A stretch of DNA of 17,770 nucleotides from assembly GCA_035567015.1 (NCBI GenBank), contig DATMPQ010000249.1:1-17770 (forward strand), read 5' to 3'. This document shows positions 1 through 7,210 of this stretch, one piece after another. The first letter of the stretch is position 1, and each line of letters opens with the position of its first letter. A program made the position numbers and the translations under genes. The DNA is from AV133 sp035567015 (lineage in GTDB: Bacteria > Verrucomicrobiota > Verrucomicrobiia > Chthoniobacterales > UBA10450). Under the pieces are notes generated by a model. It saw only the letters and a program-made list of their open reading frames with translations. It made no database searches and was not told the origin of the DNA.

Positions 1-42
1 GCATCGGCTTCACCCCAAGCGTCCGCCTCGCCGGCGCCGTGA
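1..42 (+). CDS. 3' end of an unidentified upstream gene
   Basis: Frame 1 is open from the window edge and ends at TGA 40-42, giving the tail ASASPQASASPAP. Its stop overlaps the GTG start of the next gene in a GTGA junction, the usual sign of translational coupling. The low-complexity Ala/Ser/Pro tail would suit the end of an envelope or secreted protein, but 13 residues cannot identify it. It could also be chance open frame; the 4-nt overlap is the main argument for a real gene. Confidence 0.4.
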   Translation, partial: ASASPQASASPAP

Positions 43-542
43 AACCATTATTCGCAGTAGCACTTGGTTCTTTCTGCTTGAGTGGTTGTCTCGGTTATCA
101 CATCGGGCCAGCTAAGCCATATTACCTCCGTGACGTTCACACGATCGCCGTTCCCACTTTCAAAAACCATACTCTCATCCCTCGGATGGAAGTGCTGGTG
201 ACGGGCACGGTGATCAAGCAGTTTCAACAAGACGGGACTTTCCAGATTGCGAGTGACGGAAACGCCGATGCCACCTTAAAAGGCGAAATCATTCGCATCG
301 ATCGCTCTCCGGCGCGCTCCCTCCGCGGAAACGTGCTCGCGACCACCGAATTCAATTTAGTCATGTATCTGAAATATAGCCTCCTCGGACGGGACGGAAA
401 GCAGCTGGCCTCGGGTGAAACCGTTGGAACGACGAGCTTTTTCGTCGGCACAGACGTGACCACCGACGAACGGCAAGCGCTGCCGCTGGCTACCGAAGAC
501 CTCGCCACGCGATTGGTCAGCCAGTTGAGCGAGGGCTGGTGA
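39..542 (+). CDS. lptE: LptE-like outer-membrane LPS-assembly lipoprotein
   Basis: The product (167 aa) begins with a short lipoprotein signal: MKP, a hydrophobic stretch and the lipobox LSGC, with the lipidated cysteine at residue 17. The mature start CLGYHIGP, then IAVPTFKNHTLIPRMEV, an alternating beta pattern and a late helix are typical of LptE (COG2980). In that family the protein plugs the LptD barrel and helps insert lipopolysaccharide into the outer leaflet of the outer membrane. The length is normal for the family. The GTG start at 39 is chosen because it overlaps the upstream stop by 4 nt and places the signal peptide correctly. The LptE family is divergent, so an unrelated short lipoprotein remains possible. 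The gene is probably co-transcribed with the TPR gene 6 nt downstream. Confidence 0.72.
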   Translation: MKPLFAVALGSFCLSGCLGYHIGPAKPYYLRDVHTIAVPTFKNHTLIPRMEVLVTGTVIKQFQQDGTFQIASDGNADATLKGEIIRIDRSPARSLRGNVLATTEFNLVMYLKYSLLGRDGKQLASGETVGTTSFFVGTDVTTDERQALPLATEDLATRLVSQLSEGW

Positions 543-548
543 TGCTCG

Positions 549-1427
549 ATGAAAGGTAATGAAAAACTTTGGTCTATCCTCAACGACAAGCTCGACACTC
601 TGTGCGCCAGCAACCGCCTGCCTGAAGCAATCCGCGTTGCGGAAACGGCTCTTGAGGTTGCCAAGCGTACTTTCGCCGACGACGAGAGCGCCCTGGCATT
701 AAGTTACGAAAAACTAGGGCAGCTTTTCGATCAACGCGGCGATCGCGCCCCCGCGAGGTCACTTCTCTCCAAGGCATATGCCATCCTGGAAAAGGCAAGC
801 CCCGTGGATCAGGGCGCTCTGTACCGTTCTGCCCGCCGGCTTGCCTTTTTGTGCGATAACCTCGCTCAGTCCGAAGAAGCAATCCGATTCTACGAAAAAG
901 CGATCGCGATCGGCACTCAACTCGATAACCTGCCTTACTCGGACCTCGGCACCATGTTAAACAACGTCGCGCTCATTCTTCGCAAGTCGGGACGCCAAAA
1001 GGCGGCGGAGCCATATTATTTGCGCGCCCTGCAAATTTACGAAAAGCAGCTGGGCCCCGATCATGCGGATGTGGCTTCCGTGCTCAATAATCTGGCTGTG
1101 TTTTACACCAACGAGCGTCGCTACTCCGAGGCGGAGAAAATCCACCTTCGCGCGCTGGGCATTCGGGAGAGGGTGCATCCGGCCGCTCATCCGGACATTG
1201 CGCAATCAAAATGTAACCTGGCGGTGGTCTATCACTCCCGCGGCGATTACGCGAGGGCGGCGGAGCTCTACCGCGCCTCGCTCAAGAACTGGGAGGAGGC
1301 GACCGATAAGCCACCCGAAGATTACGAGATTGTCGCGTCGAACTACGCCGACTTGCTGCGTTCTCTCGGCAAAGCACGCAAGGCGCATCAACTGGAAGTT
1401 CGTGCGCGCAAGAAACGCCGAGGCTAA
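549..1427 (+). CDS. Tetratricopeptide-repeat protein (kinesin-light-chain-type TPRs)
   Basis: This 292-aa, probably cytoplasmic protein has no signal peptide. It is built of 42-residue TPR units, clearest at residues 137-178 (LNNVALILRKSGRQKAAEPYY...), 179-220 (LNNLAVFYTNERRYSEAEKIH...) and 221-262 (KCNLAVVYHSRGDYARAAELY...). More degenerate repeats lie at about 10-130. The LNNLA...Y...G.Y.eAe..y.rAL.i.E pattern with PDHPDVA-like spacers is the kinesin-light-chain subclass. Such repeats form a right-handed solenoid for protein binding; no catalytic domain is visible, so the partner is unknown. The ATG at 549 lies 6 nt after the lptE stop, suggesting one transcript, and the ATG at 542 is in another frame and stops at once. 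The C-terminus is basic (RARKKRRG). Confidence 0.85.
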   Translation: MKGNEKLWSILNDKLDTLCASNRLPEAIRVAETALEVAKRTFADDESALALSYEKLGQLFDQRGDRAPARSLLSKAYAILEKASPVDQGALYRSARRLAFLCDNLAQSEEAIRFYEKAIAIGTQLDNLPYSDLGTMLNNVALILRKSGRQKAAEPYYLRALQIYEKQLGPDHADVASVLNNLAVFYTNERRYSEAEKIHLRALGIRERVHPAAHPDIAQSKCNLAVVYHSRGDYARAAELYRASLKNWEEATDKPPEDYEIVASNYADLLRSLGKARKAHQLEVRARKKRRG

Positions 1428-1473
1428 TGATTGGTAGGAGGTTTGTGCGAAAAAACGCCACCAAGACCCACAT

Positions 1474-1494
1474 GGCCGCTTTGACCTTGCGGCC
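1474..1494 (+). terminator. Hairpin after the TPR gene, possible weak terminator
   Basis: GGCCGC (1474-1479) pairs perfectly with GCGGCC (1489-1494) around a 9-nt loop. It lies 47 nt after the TPR stop and 38 nt before the tRNA. There is no U-tract, so intrinsic termination is doubtful; it may instead be part of the tRNA leader. Confidence 0.25.
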
Positions 1495-1531
1495 CTTCAG
1501 CGCGTGCGCATTTTAGAAACCGCTGCTTATT

Positions 1532-1613
1532 GCTCGCGTGGCGGAACTGGCAGACGCGTACGGCTCAGGACCGTATGGGGCAACCCGTGGAGGTTCGAGT
1601 CCTCTCGCGAGCA
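1532..1613 (+). tRNA. tRNA-Leu, anticodon CAG
   Basis: The acceptor stem GCTCGCG (1532-1538) pairs with CGCGAGC (1606-1612), with discriminator A at 1613. The D-arm holds GCGGAACTGGCAGACGCG. The anticodon stem TACGG/CCGTA closes the loop CTCAGGA, with anticodon CAG at 1566-1568, so it reads CUG. A long class-II variable arm (GGGG CAA CCC) is diagnostic of Leu/Ser-type tRNAs. The T-arm is GGAGG-TTCGAGT-CCTCT with one G-U pair. CCA is not encoded. The 3' end runs straight into a tandem repeat whose first unit begins with the last three tRNA bases. Confidence 0.97.
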
Positions 1614-1661
1614 CGTCGGCTATTTGAGCACGTCGGCTATTTGAGCGCGTCGGCTATTTTA
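1611..1661 (+). repeat. Three 17-bp tandem repeats starting at the tRNA-Leu 3' end
   Basis: The units are gcacgtcggctatttga (1611-1627), an identical copy (1628-1644), and gcgcgtcggctatttta (1645-1661) with two differences. Unit 1 starts with the last three bases of the tRNA (GCA). The 17-bp period is not a codon multiple and no ORF uses it. Slippage or repeated duplication at the tRNA end would explain it; a processing or attachment role is only speculative. Confidence 0.9.
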
Positions 1662-1681
1662 AAGGCGATGTACCTTTGAGC

Positions 1682-2008
1682 TTACTTGCCCCCAGCGCCT
1701 CTTCTTCTCGCCGCCCATCGGGCTTTCATCAGTTGGGAAAGCCTCCTCCGCCCCGCGGCGGTGAGTCCGCCCTTTTTCTTGACTGCGGTTCTTCGGCCCA
1801 CTTTCGCGCCCGCCTTTTGTCGAGCCCAGCGAGCTCGGGCGGCAGCCGCCAACTTGGCGCGAGTGGCCGCCGAAATTCTTCGTCGGCCGCCGGTGGATGT
1901 TGAATGTGTTGGAGCGCTGCCAAGCATTGAAGCAAGGCGTCTTTCCAGAGTATCGATTTGCCGGCGAATAGAGACGGCTTCTTCCAAAGATCTAAGAGAT
2001 AAGTCCAT
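1682..2008 (-). CDS. Small Arg/Ala-rich basic protein with a duplicated putative nucleic-acid-binding motif
   Basis: This is a 108-aa protein of no family I can name with certainty. Residues 1-30 form an amphipathic, coiled-coil-like helix (SLEEAVSIRRQIDTLERRL). A Ser/Thr/Gly spacer follows, then two copies of a basic motif: GRRRISAATRAKLAAAARAR-WA (about 41-62) and GGLTAAGRRRLSQLMKARWA (about 80-99). They share [IL][ST]..-[RK]..-[LI]-...[RK]ARWA and are joined by a Lys-rich stretch (RRTAVKKKGG). The composition resembles small histone-like or AT-hook-like chromosomal proteins, so nucleic-acid binding is inferred rather than shown. The ATG at 2008 has a GAAGG box 4 nt upstream on its strand. 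The gene stands alone, opposite in strand to its neighbours. Confidence 0.7.
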   Translation of the reverse strand: MDLSLRSLEEAVSIRRQIDTLERRLASMLGSAPTHSTSTGGRRRISAATRAKLAAAARARWARQKAGAKVGRRTAVKKKGGLTAAGRRRLSQLMKARWAARRRGAGGK

Positions 2009-2111
2009 GCGCCTTCACATAGCCGGAGTTGGACAGAATGGCAAACATCTTTTTTCTAGCTAACGAGATGGTGCCTTTAAGCTTGATCTGTAGTAGCATG
2101 TCGGATGTTGG

Positions 2112-2834
2112 ATGTTCGACCTTGAGCGCTTGAACCAACCAGCTACCGAAACGCAGCCGGAGCGGGTCCAACGGATGTTTGGATCAATTGCCCGCCGCTA
2201 CGATCTTGCCAACCATCTGCTTAGTTGCGGCGCTGATTTTTATTGGCGAAACCGCGCCGCGGAAATCGTGACCAGCTGGCGCTCGAATAAAGTTGTCGAT
2301 CTTGCTACCGGCACGGGAGATCTCGCGCTCGCCATTGCGAAAAAATTGCCGAACGCGGAAATCACGGGCGTCGATTTTTCCGAAGAGATGCTGGCCGTCG
2401 CGCACCGAAAAGGATTGCGCGAAACCATCGTGGCCGATGCCATGCGATTGCCATTCGCGGATTCTTCGTTCGATTGCGCGACGGTCGCCTTCGGTTTGCG
2501 CAACATGGAAGACTGGGGCGCCGCCCTGCGCGAAATGTCGCGCGTCCTCAACGCAAATGGCCATTTGCTCGTCCTCGAGTTTTCCCTGCCACGATTGCCG
2601 ATCTTGCGCGCGGTTTACCGCTTTTATTTGCACGGCTGTCTGCCTTTCCTCGGATCGTTTCTCACGCAGCAAAAATGCGCTTACGATTATCTCGGCGGAT
2701 CGATTGAAGAATTTCCGAGCGATGGTGCGATGGTTCGATTAATCGAAGCGAGCGGCTTTGCTAATGCGACGGCCGAGCCACTCACCGGCGGCATCGCCAC
2801 GATTTACATCGCGATAAGAAAACAGCCACTTTAG
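2112..2834 (+). CDS. ubiE: Demethylmenaquinone/ubiquinone C-methyltransferase UbiE/MenG
   Basis: This 240-aa class I SAM-dependent methyltransferase performs the last C-methylation of the menaquinone (or ubiquinone) ring. The UbiE signatures appear in order: RVQRMFGSIARRYDLANHLLS with D..WR near the N-terminus, the SAM-binding loop DLATGTGDLA (about 64-73), VDFSEEML (about 88-95), the AFGLRNMEDW motif, and LEFSLP followed by a late Y.YL/SI..FP segment. The length matches the family. Two in-frame stops at 2091 and 2094 and the lack of another start fix the ATG at 2112; no Shine-Dalgarno is apparent. The menaquinone role is more likely for this lineage but cannot be read from the sequence. No other quinone genes are adjacent. 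Confidence 0.93.
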   Translation: MFDLERLNQPATETQPERVQRMFGSIARRYDLANHLLSCGADFYWRNRAAEIVTSWRSNKVVDLATGTGDLALAIAKKLPNAEITGVDFSEEMLAVAHRKGLRETIVADAMRLPFADSSFDCATVAFGLRNMEDWGAALREMSRVLNANGHLLVLEFSLPRLPILRAVYRFYLHGCLPFLGSFLTQQKCAYDYLGGSIEEFPSDGAMVRLIEASGFANATAEPLTGGIATIYIAIRKQPL

Positions 2835-2858
2835 TCACCGCCTTTTGGGCAGCGCCAC

Positions 2859-2880
2859 GCGCGTGAACTGACTCACGCGC
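2859..2880. terminator. Hairpin between convergent ubiE and the DUF4340 gene
   Basis: GCGCGTGA (2859-2866) and TCACGCGC (2873-2880) are perfect complements around a 6-nt loop, in the 71-bp gap between two converging genes. The position suits a bidirectional transcription end. There is no T-run on either side, so this could equally be another of the region's palindromic repeats. Confidence 0.4.
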
Positions 2881-2905
2881 TCAGCGAGCGGTCACAAGCT
2901 CGTGC

Positions 2906-4768
2906 CTAACGAGTTGCGCTCGGCGCGACGCTCGCCGGGACCGCGGGCGAAGGCTCAACCGGCTTCACGAGCGGCAGGCGCAGCGCGCTCAAATCCGGAT
3001 TGCCGATCACAAAGGTCCCTTCGCGTTCGTCCACGCGCGCGAACCACATACCATCGGGTGCGGCTCCGCCAATGGTCAATTTGTGCGACGCTTTATCGTC
3101 AGGCGACGTCGTAAAGGTAATGATGAGGTGCGGTTTCTCGAACTCATGTTGCGGCGTGGTCGAGCCAACCCAGCGCACCGCGTTCAACATCGACAGCGTG
3201 CTGAGTAGCGATTGGACGTTTACCTGGTCGATCCCGCCAGCGCCTTTTACCCAACTCCACTGGTTGTTTGCGCCTCGCACGAGCGACAACTCTTTGTCGG
3301 TCACGACGCTGAAACGGTGGATTTGTTCCGACTTGAATTTGAAGATCGATAGCTCCTGCCACTGCAACGGGTCGGTGAAAATTTGATAGAGCAAACTGCG
3401 ACGCGCTGCGACGATAAACGGCTCATCACTGAGGCGCACGTAAACGTTGTCGCCATCCACTTTTCCAAACGCGATTGTGGCGAAGGGACGTTCGCCTGCT
3501 TTGGTTTCAGCCGTGTTCTCAGATGCAAACGAGCCGAAAGTCAATTGTAACTGCGGCTTGTCCAGACCGTACTTCGGCAAATCGGAAGCGACCTCTTCAA
3601 CAAATTTTGTCACCTGCTCGTTTTGCAGAGTGTCGATCAAGCGGCGGACTTCGCTCGAATTTGCCGGGGCATTCTTGCGGCTGGCGATTGTCCAGTTCTC
3701 CTCTTTCCGTGCCAGGACGGTCTTGCCTTTGCCCGGCGCATCGATCGTGATCCGGTCGAGAATGTTTGTGTCAATGCGAACAAGATGCCGGTCTCGCACG
3801 TCATTGGGCTTGGTGTTGAGAATCTCTTCGATCTTTTTCGGGAGCGTGTAAACAAAAGCGCGCGCCGAGAACCGGACATAAACCTGATCCTTTTCCTTTT
3901 CCGGAACGCCGCCGATCTGCAACACCTGGCCTTGCTCGCCACGAGACGAGTCCGCCCGAGCGGGGGACTTGTCCTCCTGAGCAAAGAGCGTGATCGATCC
4001 GCGGGGCTCGGCCAAGCCGTACGGATGCAGATCGCCGCGATCGTCGGCCACAAATTGTTGAATACGCGCCGTTGTAACTTGCGCGATCAGGTCAGCAATC
4101 TTTTGATCGTCACCCCGCGCGCGCAGCGGTTTCGTAATTTCCCAGTGATCGCCTTTTTTCTGTAGTTCCATCTCACCGGTGGGCGTCTTCAGCACGATCC
4201 GCGAGACCTGCGCGGTGATTAAGTCGGTTAATTTCCTGTCGCGAAATTCCGCCGGCTTTTTCTCGACTTCCTTCTTGATCGATTGGGCGGCGAGAAATGT
4301 CTCCTTTGAGTTTCCCAGGCGCACATACATCTTGCCTTCTAGCGCTGCGTCTTTGCCGAACAAGATCTCCGGTGGTGCATCCTTTCCGCGCAACTTCAAC
4401 CGGAGCTTCGGTTTGCTCAGGCCGTATTCGTTCAGCTTACTCTTGTCCGCCTCCAATTCTTTCGCCGGGATGGTCGCGTCTTTCTGCCAGCTCTCGAGAT
4501 TGAGGAGGAGATTCTCGATCAAAGAGCTGTCGGCCTGATCCTTGATCGGCGTTTCCAGGCGCCATTTCTTATCCCGGCGGCGGAGTTCAATCTTATCGTC
4601 GCCATTTTGGATCACGATCCCGTCGATTTCTTCGCGACTGAAATTGATAACGTTCTGGGCCTGGCGTTTTGCCTCCTCGGTCGTCGGCGCTTCGCGTTCG
4701 TAAAAGAACATGTAAGCGAAAACCGCCCCGGTGATGACCAGCAGGATCAGCGTCGTCTTCAACTTCAT
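2906..4768 (-). CDS. DUF4340-type membrane-anchored periplasmic protein of a GldG-like ABC system
   Basis: This 620-aa protein has one N-terminal membrane anchor (residues 5-22, TTLILLVITGAVFAYMFF) and a long exported part. That part is about four tandem modules of roughly 140 residues: 46-185, 187-335, 337-475 and 484-595. The first three repeat W.(I/L)..P...AD, then YGL..P (115-120, 250-255, 400-405), a G...VYVR strand and, in the first two, (F/V)RDR (175, 324). This is the DUF4340 pattern; its biochemical role is unknown. The gene ends an operon with a GldG-like protein, permease and ATPase, 18 nt after the GldG-like stop, so it is probably a periplasmic accessory subunit. The Pro-rich tail (VKPVEPSPAVPASVAPSATR) looks disordered. 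A palindrome lies in a loop of module 2. Confidence 0.85.
   Translation of the reverse strand: MKLKTTLILLVITGAVFAYMFFYEREAPTTEEAKRQAQNVINFSREEIDGIVIQNGDDKIELRRRDKKWRLETPIKDQADSSLIENLLLNLESWQKDATIPAKELEADKSKLNEYGLSKPKLRLKLRGKDAPPEILFGKDAALEGKMYVRLGNSKETFLAAQSIKKEVEKKPAEFRDRKLTDLITAQVSRIVLKTPTGEMELQKKGDHWEITKPLRARGDDQKIADLIAQVTTARIQQFVADDRGDLHPYGLAEPRGSITLFAQEDKSPARADSSRGEQGQVLQIGGVPEKEKDQVYVRFSARAFVYTLPKKIEEILNTKPNDVRDRHLVRIDTNILDRITIDAPGKGKTVLARKEENWTIASRKNAPANSSEVRRLIDTLQNEQVTKFVEEVASDLPKYGLDKPQLQLTFGSFASENTAETKAGERPFATIAFGKVDGDNVYVRLSDEPFIVAARRSLLYQIFTDPLQWQELSIFKFKSEQIHRFSVVTDKELSLVRGANNQWSWVKGAGGIDQVNVQSLLSTLSMLNAVRWVGSTTPQHEFEKPHLIITFTTSPDDKASHKLTIGGAAPDGMWFARVDEREGTFVIGNPDLSALRLPLVKPVEPSPAVPASVAPSATR
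3945..3973. repeat. Imperfect palindrome inside the DUF4340 gene
   Basis: GACGAGTCCGCCCG (3945-3958) and GCGGGGGACTTGTC (3960-3973) are imperfect inverted copies matching at 11 of 14 positions. They encode roughly residues 266-275 (DKSPARADSS), a hydrophilic stretch between YGL..P and the next beta-strand of module 2 with no counterpart in module 1. It may be a small repeat captured in frame. Confidence 0.5.
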
Positions 4769-4786
4769 GGCGATCGGACCGATTCG

Positions 4787-6280
4787 TTAGGCGCGGCGTC
4801 GCCACCAGACCGCGCCGCCGATGACCGCCGGGACCAGCGGCAGCAGCACCAGGATAATCCAGCGCAGATTGCGCAATGCGTCTTCGTTGAGACTGAAGGT
4901 GAGCGTCTTGGGAACTTTCGGCGCAATGCCGATAAGCTGCTCGCGACTGAGCAACCAGTTCACGCTGCCGGAAATGAAATCGAGCGCCTGCTGGTCTTGC
5001 GTGAGTGCATTGTCTTGAATGAACGTGGCATTGCTTACCACCACCATGCGCGCCGAATTTACCTGCACGCGCTCGTCCGCGCTGGCGCCTTTTTCGATCG
5101 ATACACCAATCGTTAATGGCGAGCCGGGATTGCGCTTAGCATCGGCCTGAAGTTTGGCCTGATCGTTCGAATTGTAATCTGTCTCGGCAAAATAGCCTTT
5201 CTCCGCCTGAACCAGCGGCTCGAGCCGAATGTTGGCCGCTCGCACGCGTTCGGGCTCGAGTGTGAGCGAGGAGGTGCCGCCAAAAAACAGCGCGCGCACG
5301 TCAGCCAGCCGTTTCGTGATCGGGCTCCCGCCCAAAAAATGCGCTTGCACATCGCGGGTGAGCGCGACCTCCTGAATTCCGGTGCGCAGAAAAACCATCA
5401 GCCGGTCGTCATTTGCCTTCACCCCGAGCTCGTTGAGAAACGCGTTCAGTTTCGGAGTTTTCGCCGCTGGATCGAGAAGCAGCAGGATGCGCCCCTGTTT
5501 TTCCCAGAAATCGCGCAGCAATTTCATTTCACGATCGGAGAAATCGTACTGCGGCCCGTCGATCACGACTGCCTTTAATTCTGACGGAATCGCGCCGGCA
5601 TCGAAAAGGTTCAACTCCTGGAACTTGATGTTTTCGTTCTCAATGAATGTCTTCAGCACGGAGATCGGGGTGTTTCCGGCGAGAGGTGGCTCTTTGTGGC
5701 CGAGCACGTAGCCGAGCGTGTTCTTTTTGCCTTCGACCAGGTCCATCATCGCGCTGGTGATGGCTTGTTCGCCTTTGAACGCCGTCACGTGCGGGCCTTC
5801 ACCGAAGGCCATTCCACTTTGATCAACATCGGCCATTTCGGACGCCTTCACTGTTTTATTGCGCCCGGCGTAATCGAGCACGAGCAGACTTTCGTCGCTG
5901 ACCACCTTGTATTTATCGACCACCTCCTTGGCGCGCGAGAGATTGCGCTCCGGATCGATATTCTCGATGTCGATCTTTCCCTTGGCCGCGTATTGAAATT
6001 CAGTCAGCAGGTTTTGCACGTCTACGGTAATGGGCGTGTTGGGCGAAAAGAAAACCGTGATGCGGGCTTTGCCTTTGATCGTGTTAAGAAAACGTTTCGT
6101 TTTGTCGGAGAGCGCGTATTTTTTGTCGCGTGAGAAATCCCAGCGCTTGTAATGCTTGAAGGCGATGGAATTCACCATCAGGGCGAGAAACAGAACCAGC
6201 ACGACTTGAAGCAGAACGTTTAATCCGATCTGGAGGCGGTGAATTTTTTTCCGCGCAGGTTGTTTTGTCTCTTCAGCCAT
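4787..6280 (-). CDS. GldG-like ABC-system auxiliary membrane protein
   Basis: The 497-aa protein has a charged N-terminus, a membrane segment near residues 18-42 (LNVLLQVVLVLFLALMVNSI), a large periplasmic domain and a C-terminal membrane anchor (WIILVLLPLVPAVIGGAVWW) with an RRRA end. The start of the exported part (WDFSRDKKYALSDKTKRFL...ITVFFSP), the later VVIDGPQYDFSDRE and the LLLLDP strand are typical of the GldG/ABC_transp_aux family. That family accompanies ABC exporters, including gliding-motility GldAFG. I prefer the ATG at 6280: it lies 2 nt after the permease stop, with GGAG 9 nt upstream. An in-frame ATG at 6295 overlaps the permease end. Gliding itself cannot be inferred, since this gene pair is widespread in non-gliding bacteria. 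Confidence 0.85.
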   Translation of the reverse strand: MAEETKQPARKKIHRLQIGLNVLLQVVLVLFLALMVNSIAFKHYKRWDFSRDKKYALSDKTKRFLNTIKGKARITVFFSPNTPITVDVQNLLTEFQYAAKGKIDIENIDPERNLSRAKEVVDKYKVVSDESLLVLDYAGRNKTVKASEMADVDQSGMAFGEGPHVTAFKGEQAITSAMMDLVEGKKNTLGYVLGHKEPPLAGNTPISVLKTFIENENIKFQELNLFDAGAIPSELKAVVIDGPQYDFSDREMKLLRDFWEKQGRILLLLDPAAKTPKLNAFLNELGVKANDDRLMVFLRTGIQEVALTRDVQAHFLGGSPITKRLADVRALFFGGTSSLTLEPERVRAANIRLEPLVQAEKGYFAETDYNSNDQAKLQADAKRNPGSPLTIGVSIEKGASADERVQVNSARMVVVSNATFIQDNALTQDQQALDFISGSVNWLLSREQLIGIAPKVPKTLTFSLNEDALRNLRWIILVLLPLVPAVIGGAVWWRRRA

Positions 6281-6282
6281 CG

Positions 6283-7038
6283 TCACAGTCTCCATTTGCG
6301 CGATTGGAATGCCTGGTAAGTGAGGGTCAACATGACGATGGTCATGCTGAGATAGAAAACGATCGGCCGCGTGTCGATCATGCCGCGCGAGAAGGTGCCC
6401 ATATGCTCGATGGCCGAGAAATAGCCGAGCAAATCGCGCGTCTCCGAGTTAACGTCGAGCAGAATGTATTGAACGAGTCCGAGAAAAAACAACAGCGTGA
6501 TCGCGCAAAAGGAAATGATCGCGGCAATAATTTGATTTTTCGTCAGAACCGAAGCGAGACATCCGACCGAGAGGTAAAACATCCCCAGGAGCAAGAGCAT
6601 TAAATAAGAGCCCCAGTATGCTCCGGCCGAATTCGCCGCCAGTTGATGGGTGATGGTCTGAAAGATCCAGAAATAAATCAGTGTTGGAAGCCAAATGATT
6701 AGGTAAAAAACGAGCGCGCCGAAGAATTTCGCCAGAACCACCTGCCAGTCGCGCACCGGCGCAGTCATGAGCGGCTCGATCGTGCCGAGCTTAAACTCCT
6801 CCGCGAAAAGGCGCATCGTGATGAGCGGAAAAATCGGGACAAAAGCGAACCAGAAGAAAACCGAATTGAAAAACGCCTCCTCGACCGAATACTGCACGGA
6901 GCGCTGGTTCATGAACGAAATCTGGAAATAAAAATCGACCCCGGCTACGAGCAGGAAAAAAACGAGGACGATGTAAGCGATCGGCGAATAAAAATAGCCG
7001 GACACTTCGCGCCAAAGCAGGGTGTAGAATTTACGCAT
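6283..7038 (-). CDS. ABC-2 type permease, GldF-like
   Basis: This 251-aa integral membrane protein has about six hydrophobic segments, at roughly residues 18-38, 55-78, 103-127, 143-165, 170-193 and 227-245. The amphipathic start MRKFYTLLWREVSGYFYSPI and the loop RLFAEEFKLGTIEPLMTAPV are hallmarks of the GldF/NosY-type ABC-2 permease family. It probably forms the channel of an exporter with the ATPase encoded at 7211-8146. I use the ATG at 7038; a TTG two codons earlier (7044) is possible, and no Shine-Dalgarno is visible for either. A 119-bp palindromic element separates it from the ATPase gene, and the GldG-like gene follows 2 nt after its stop. Confidence 0.9.
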   Translation of the reverse strand: MRKFYTLLWREVSGYFYSPIAYIVLVFFLLVAGVDFYFQISFMNQRSVQYSVEEAFFNSVFFWFAFVPIFPLITMRLFAEEFKLGTIEPLMTAPVRDWQVVLAKFFGALVFYLIIWLPTLIYFWIFQTITHQLAANSAGAYWGSYLMLLLLGMFYLSVGCLASVLTKNQIIAAIISFCAITLLFFLGLVQYILLDVNSETRDLLGYFSAIEHMGTFSRGMIDTRPIVFYLSMTIVMLTLTYQAFQSRKWRL

Positions 7039-7051
7039 AATCAAAACACGC

Positions 7052-7170
7052 CTGTCATCCCGAGCCGCGCAGACGGCGAGGGACCTCTCATTGGGTACTT
7101 GGTTACACGAATGATCGTGGCGTGACGATCGCAGCCTGTGAGAGGTCCTTCGCTCTGCTCAGGATGACAG
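7052..7170. repeat. 119-bp palindromic intergenic element between ABC ATPase and permease genes
   Basis: The outer ends CTGTCATCC (7052-7060) and GGATGACAG (7162-7170) are perfect inverted repeats. The inner boxes GGACCTCTCA (7081-7090) and TGAGAGGTCC (7139-7148) are also perfect. The centre holds its own hairpin, GATCGT-GGCGTG-ACGATC (7113-7130). No ORF lies within it. It looks like a REP or MITE-like non-autonomous element. In RNA it would form a long branched hairpin in the ATPase-permease transcript, so it may attenuate or stabilise that mRNA. Confidence 0.85.
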
Positions 7171-7210
7171 CTCATTGTTAGGGCGACATCTTCAAAGATC
7201 GACATGTTGT

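Noticed and set aside
1481..1516. Promoter for tRNA-Leu (TTGACC with a later TTTTAG)
   Set aside because: The spacing between the boxes is 24 nt, too long for a standard promoter, and TTGACC lies in a hairpin loop; not strong enough to list.
1611..1661. CRISPR array from the three tandem repeats
   Set aside because: The 17-bp units abut with no spacers and there are no cas genes.
1686..2063. Plus-strand open frame opposite the Arg/Ala-rich gene
   Set aside because: It has no recognisable family pattern, and its open frame follows from the biased Arg/Ala codons of the minus-strand gene, which has a better start, a GAAGG box and a repeated motif.
3623..4165. 180-aa plus-strand open frame inside the DUF4340 gene
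   Set aside because: It lies antisense to a clear modular protein with repeated YGL..P and YVR motifs and shows no own start context or family pattern.
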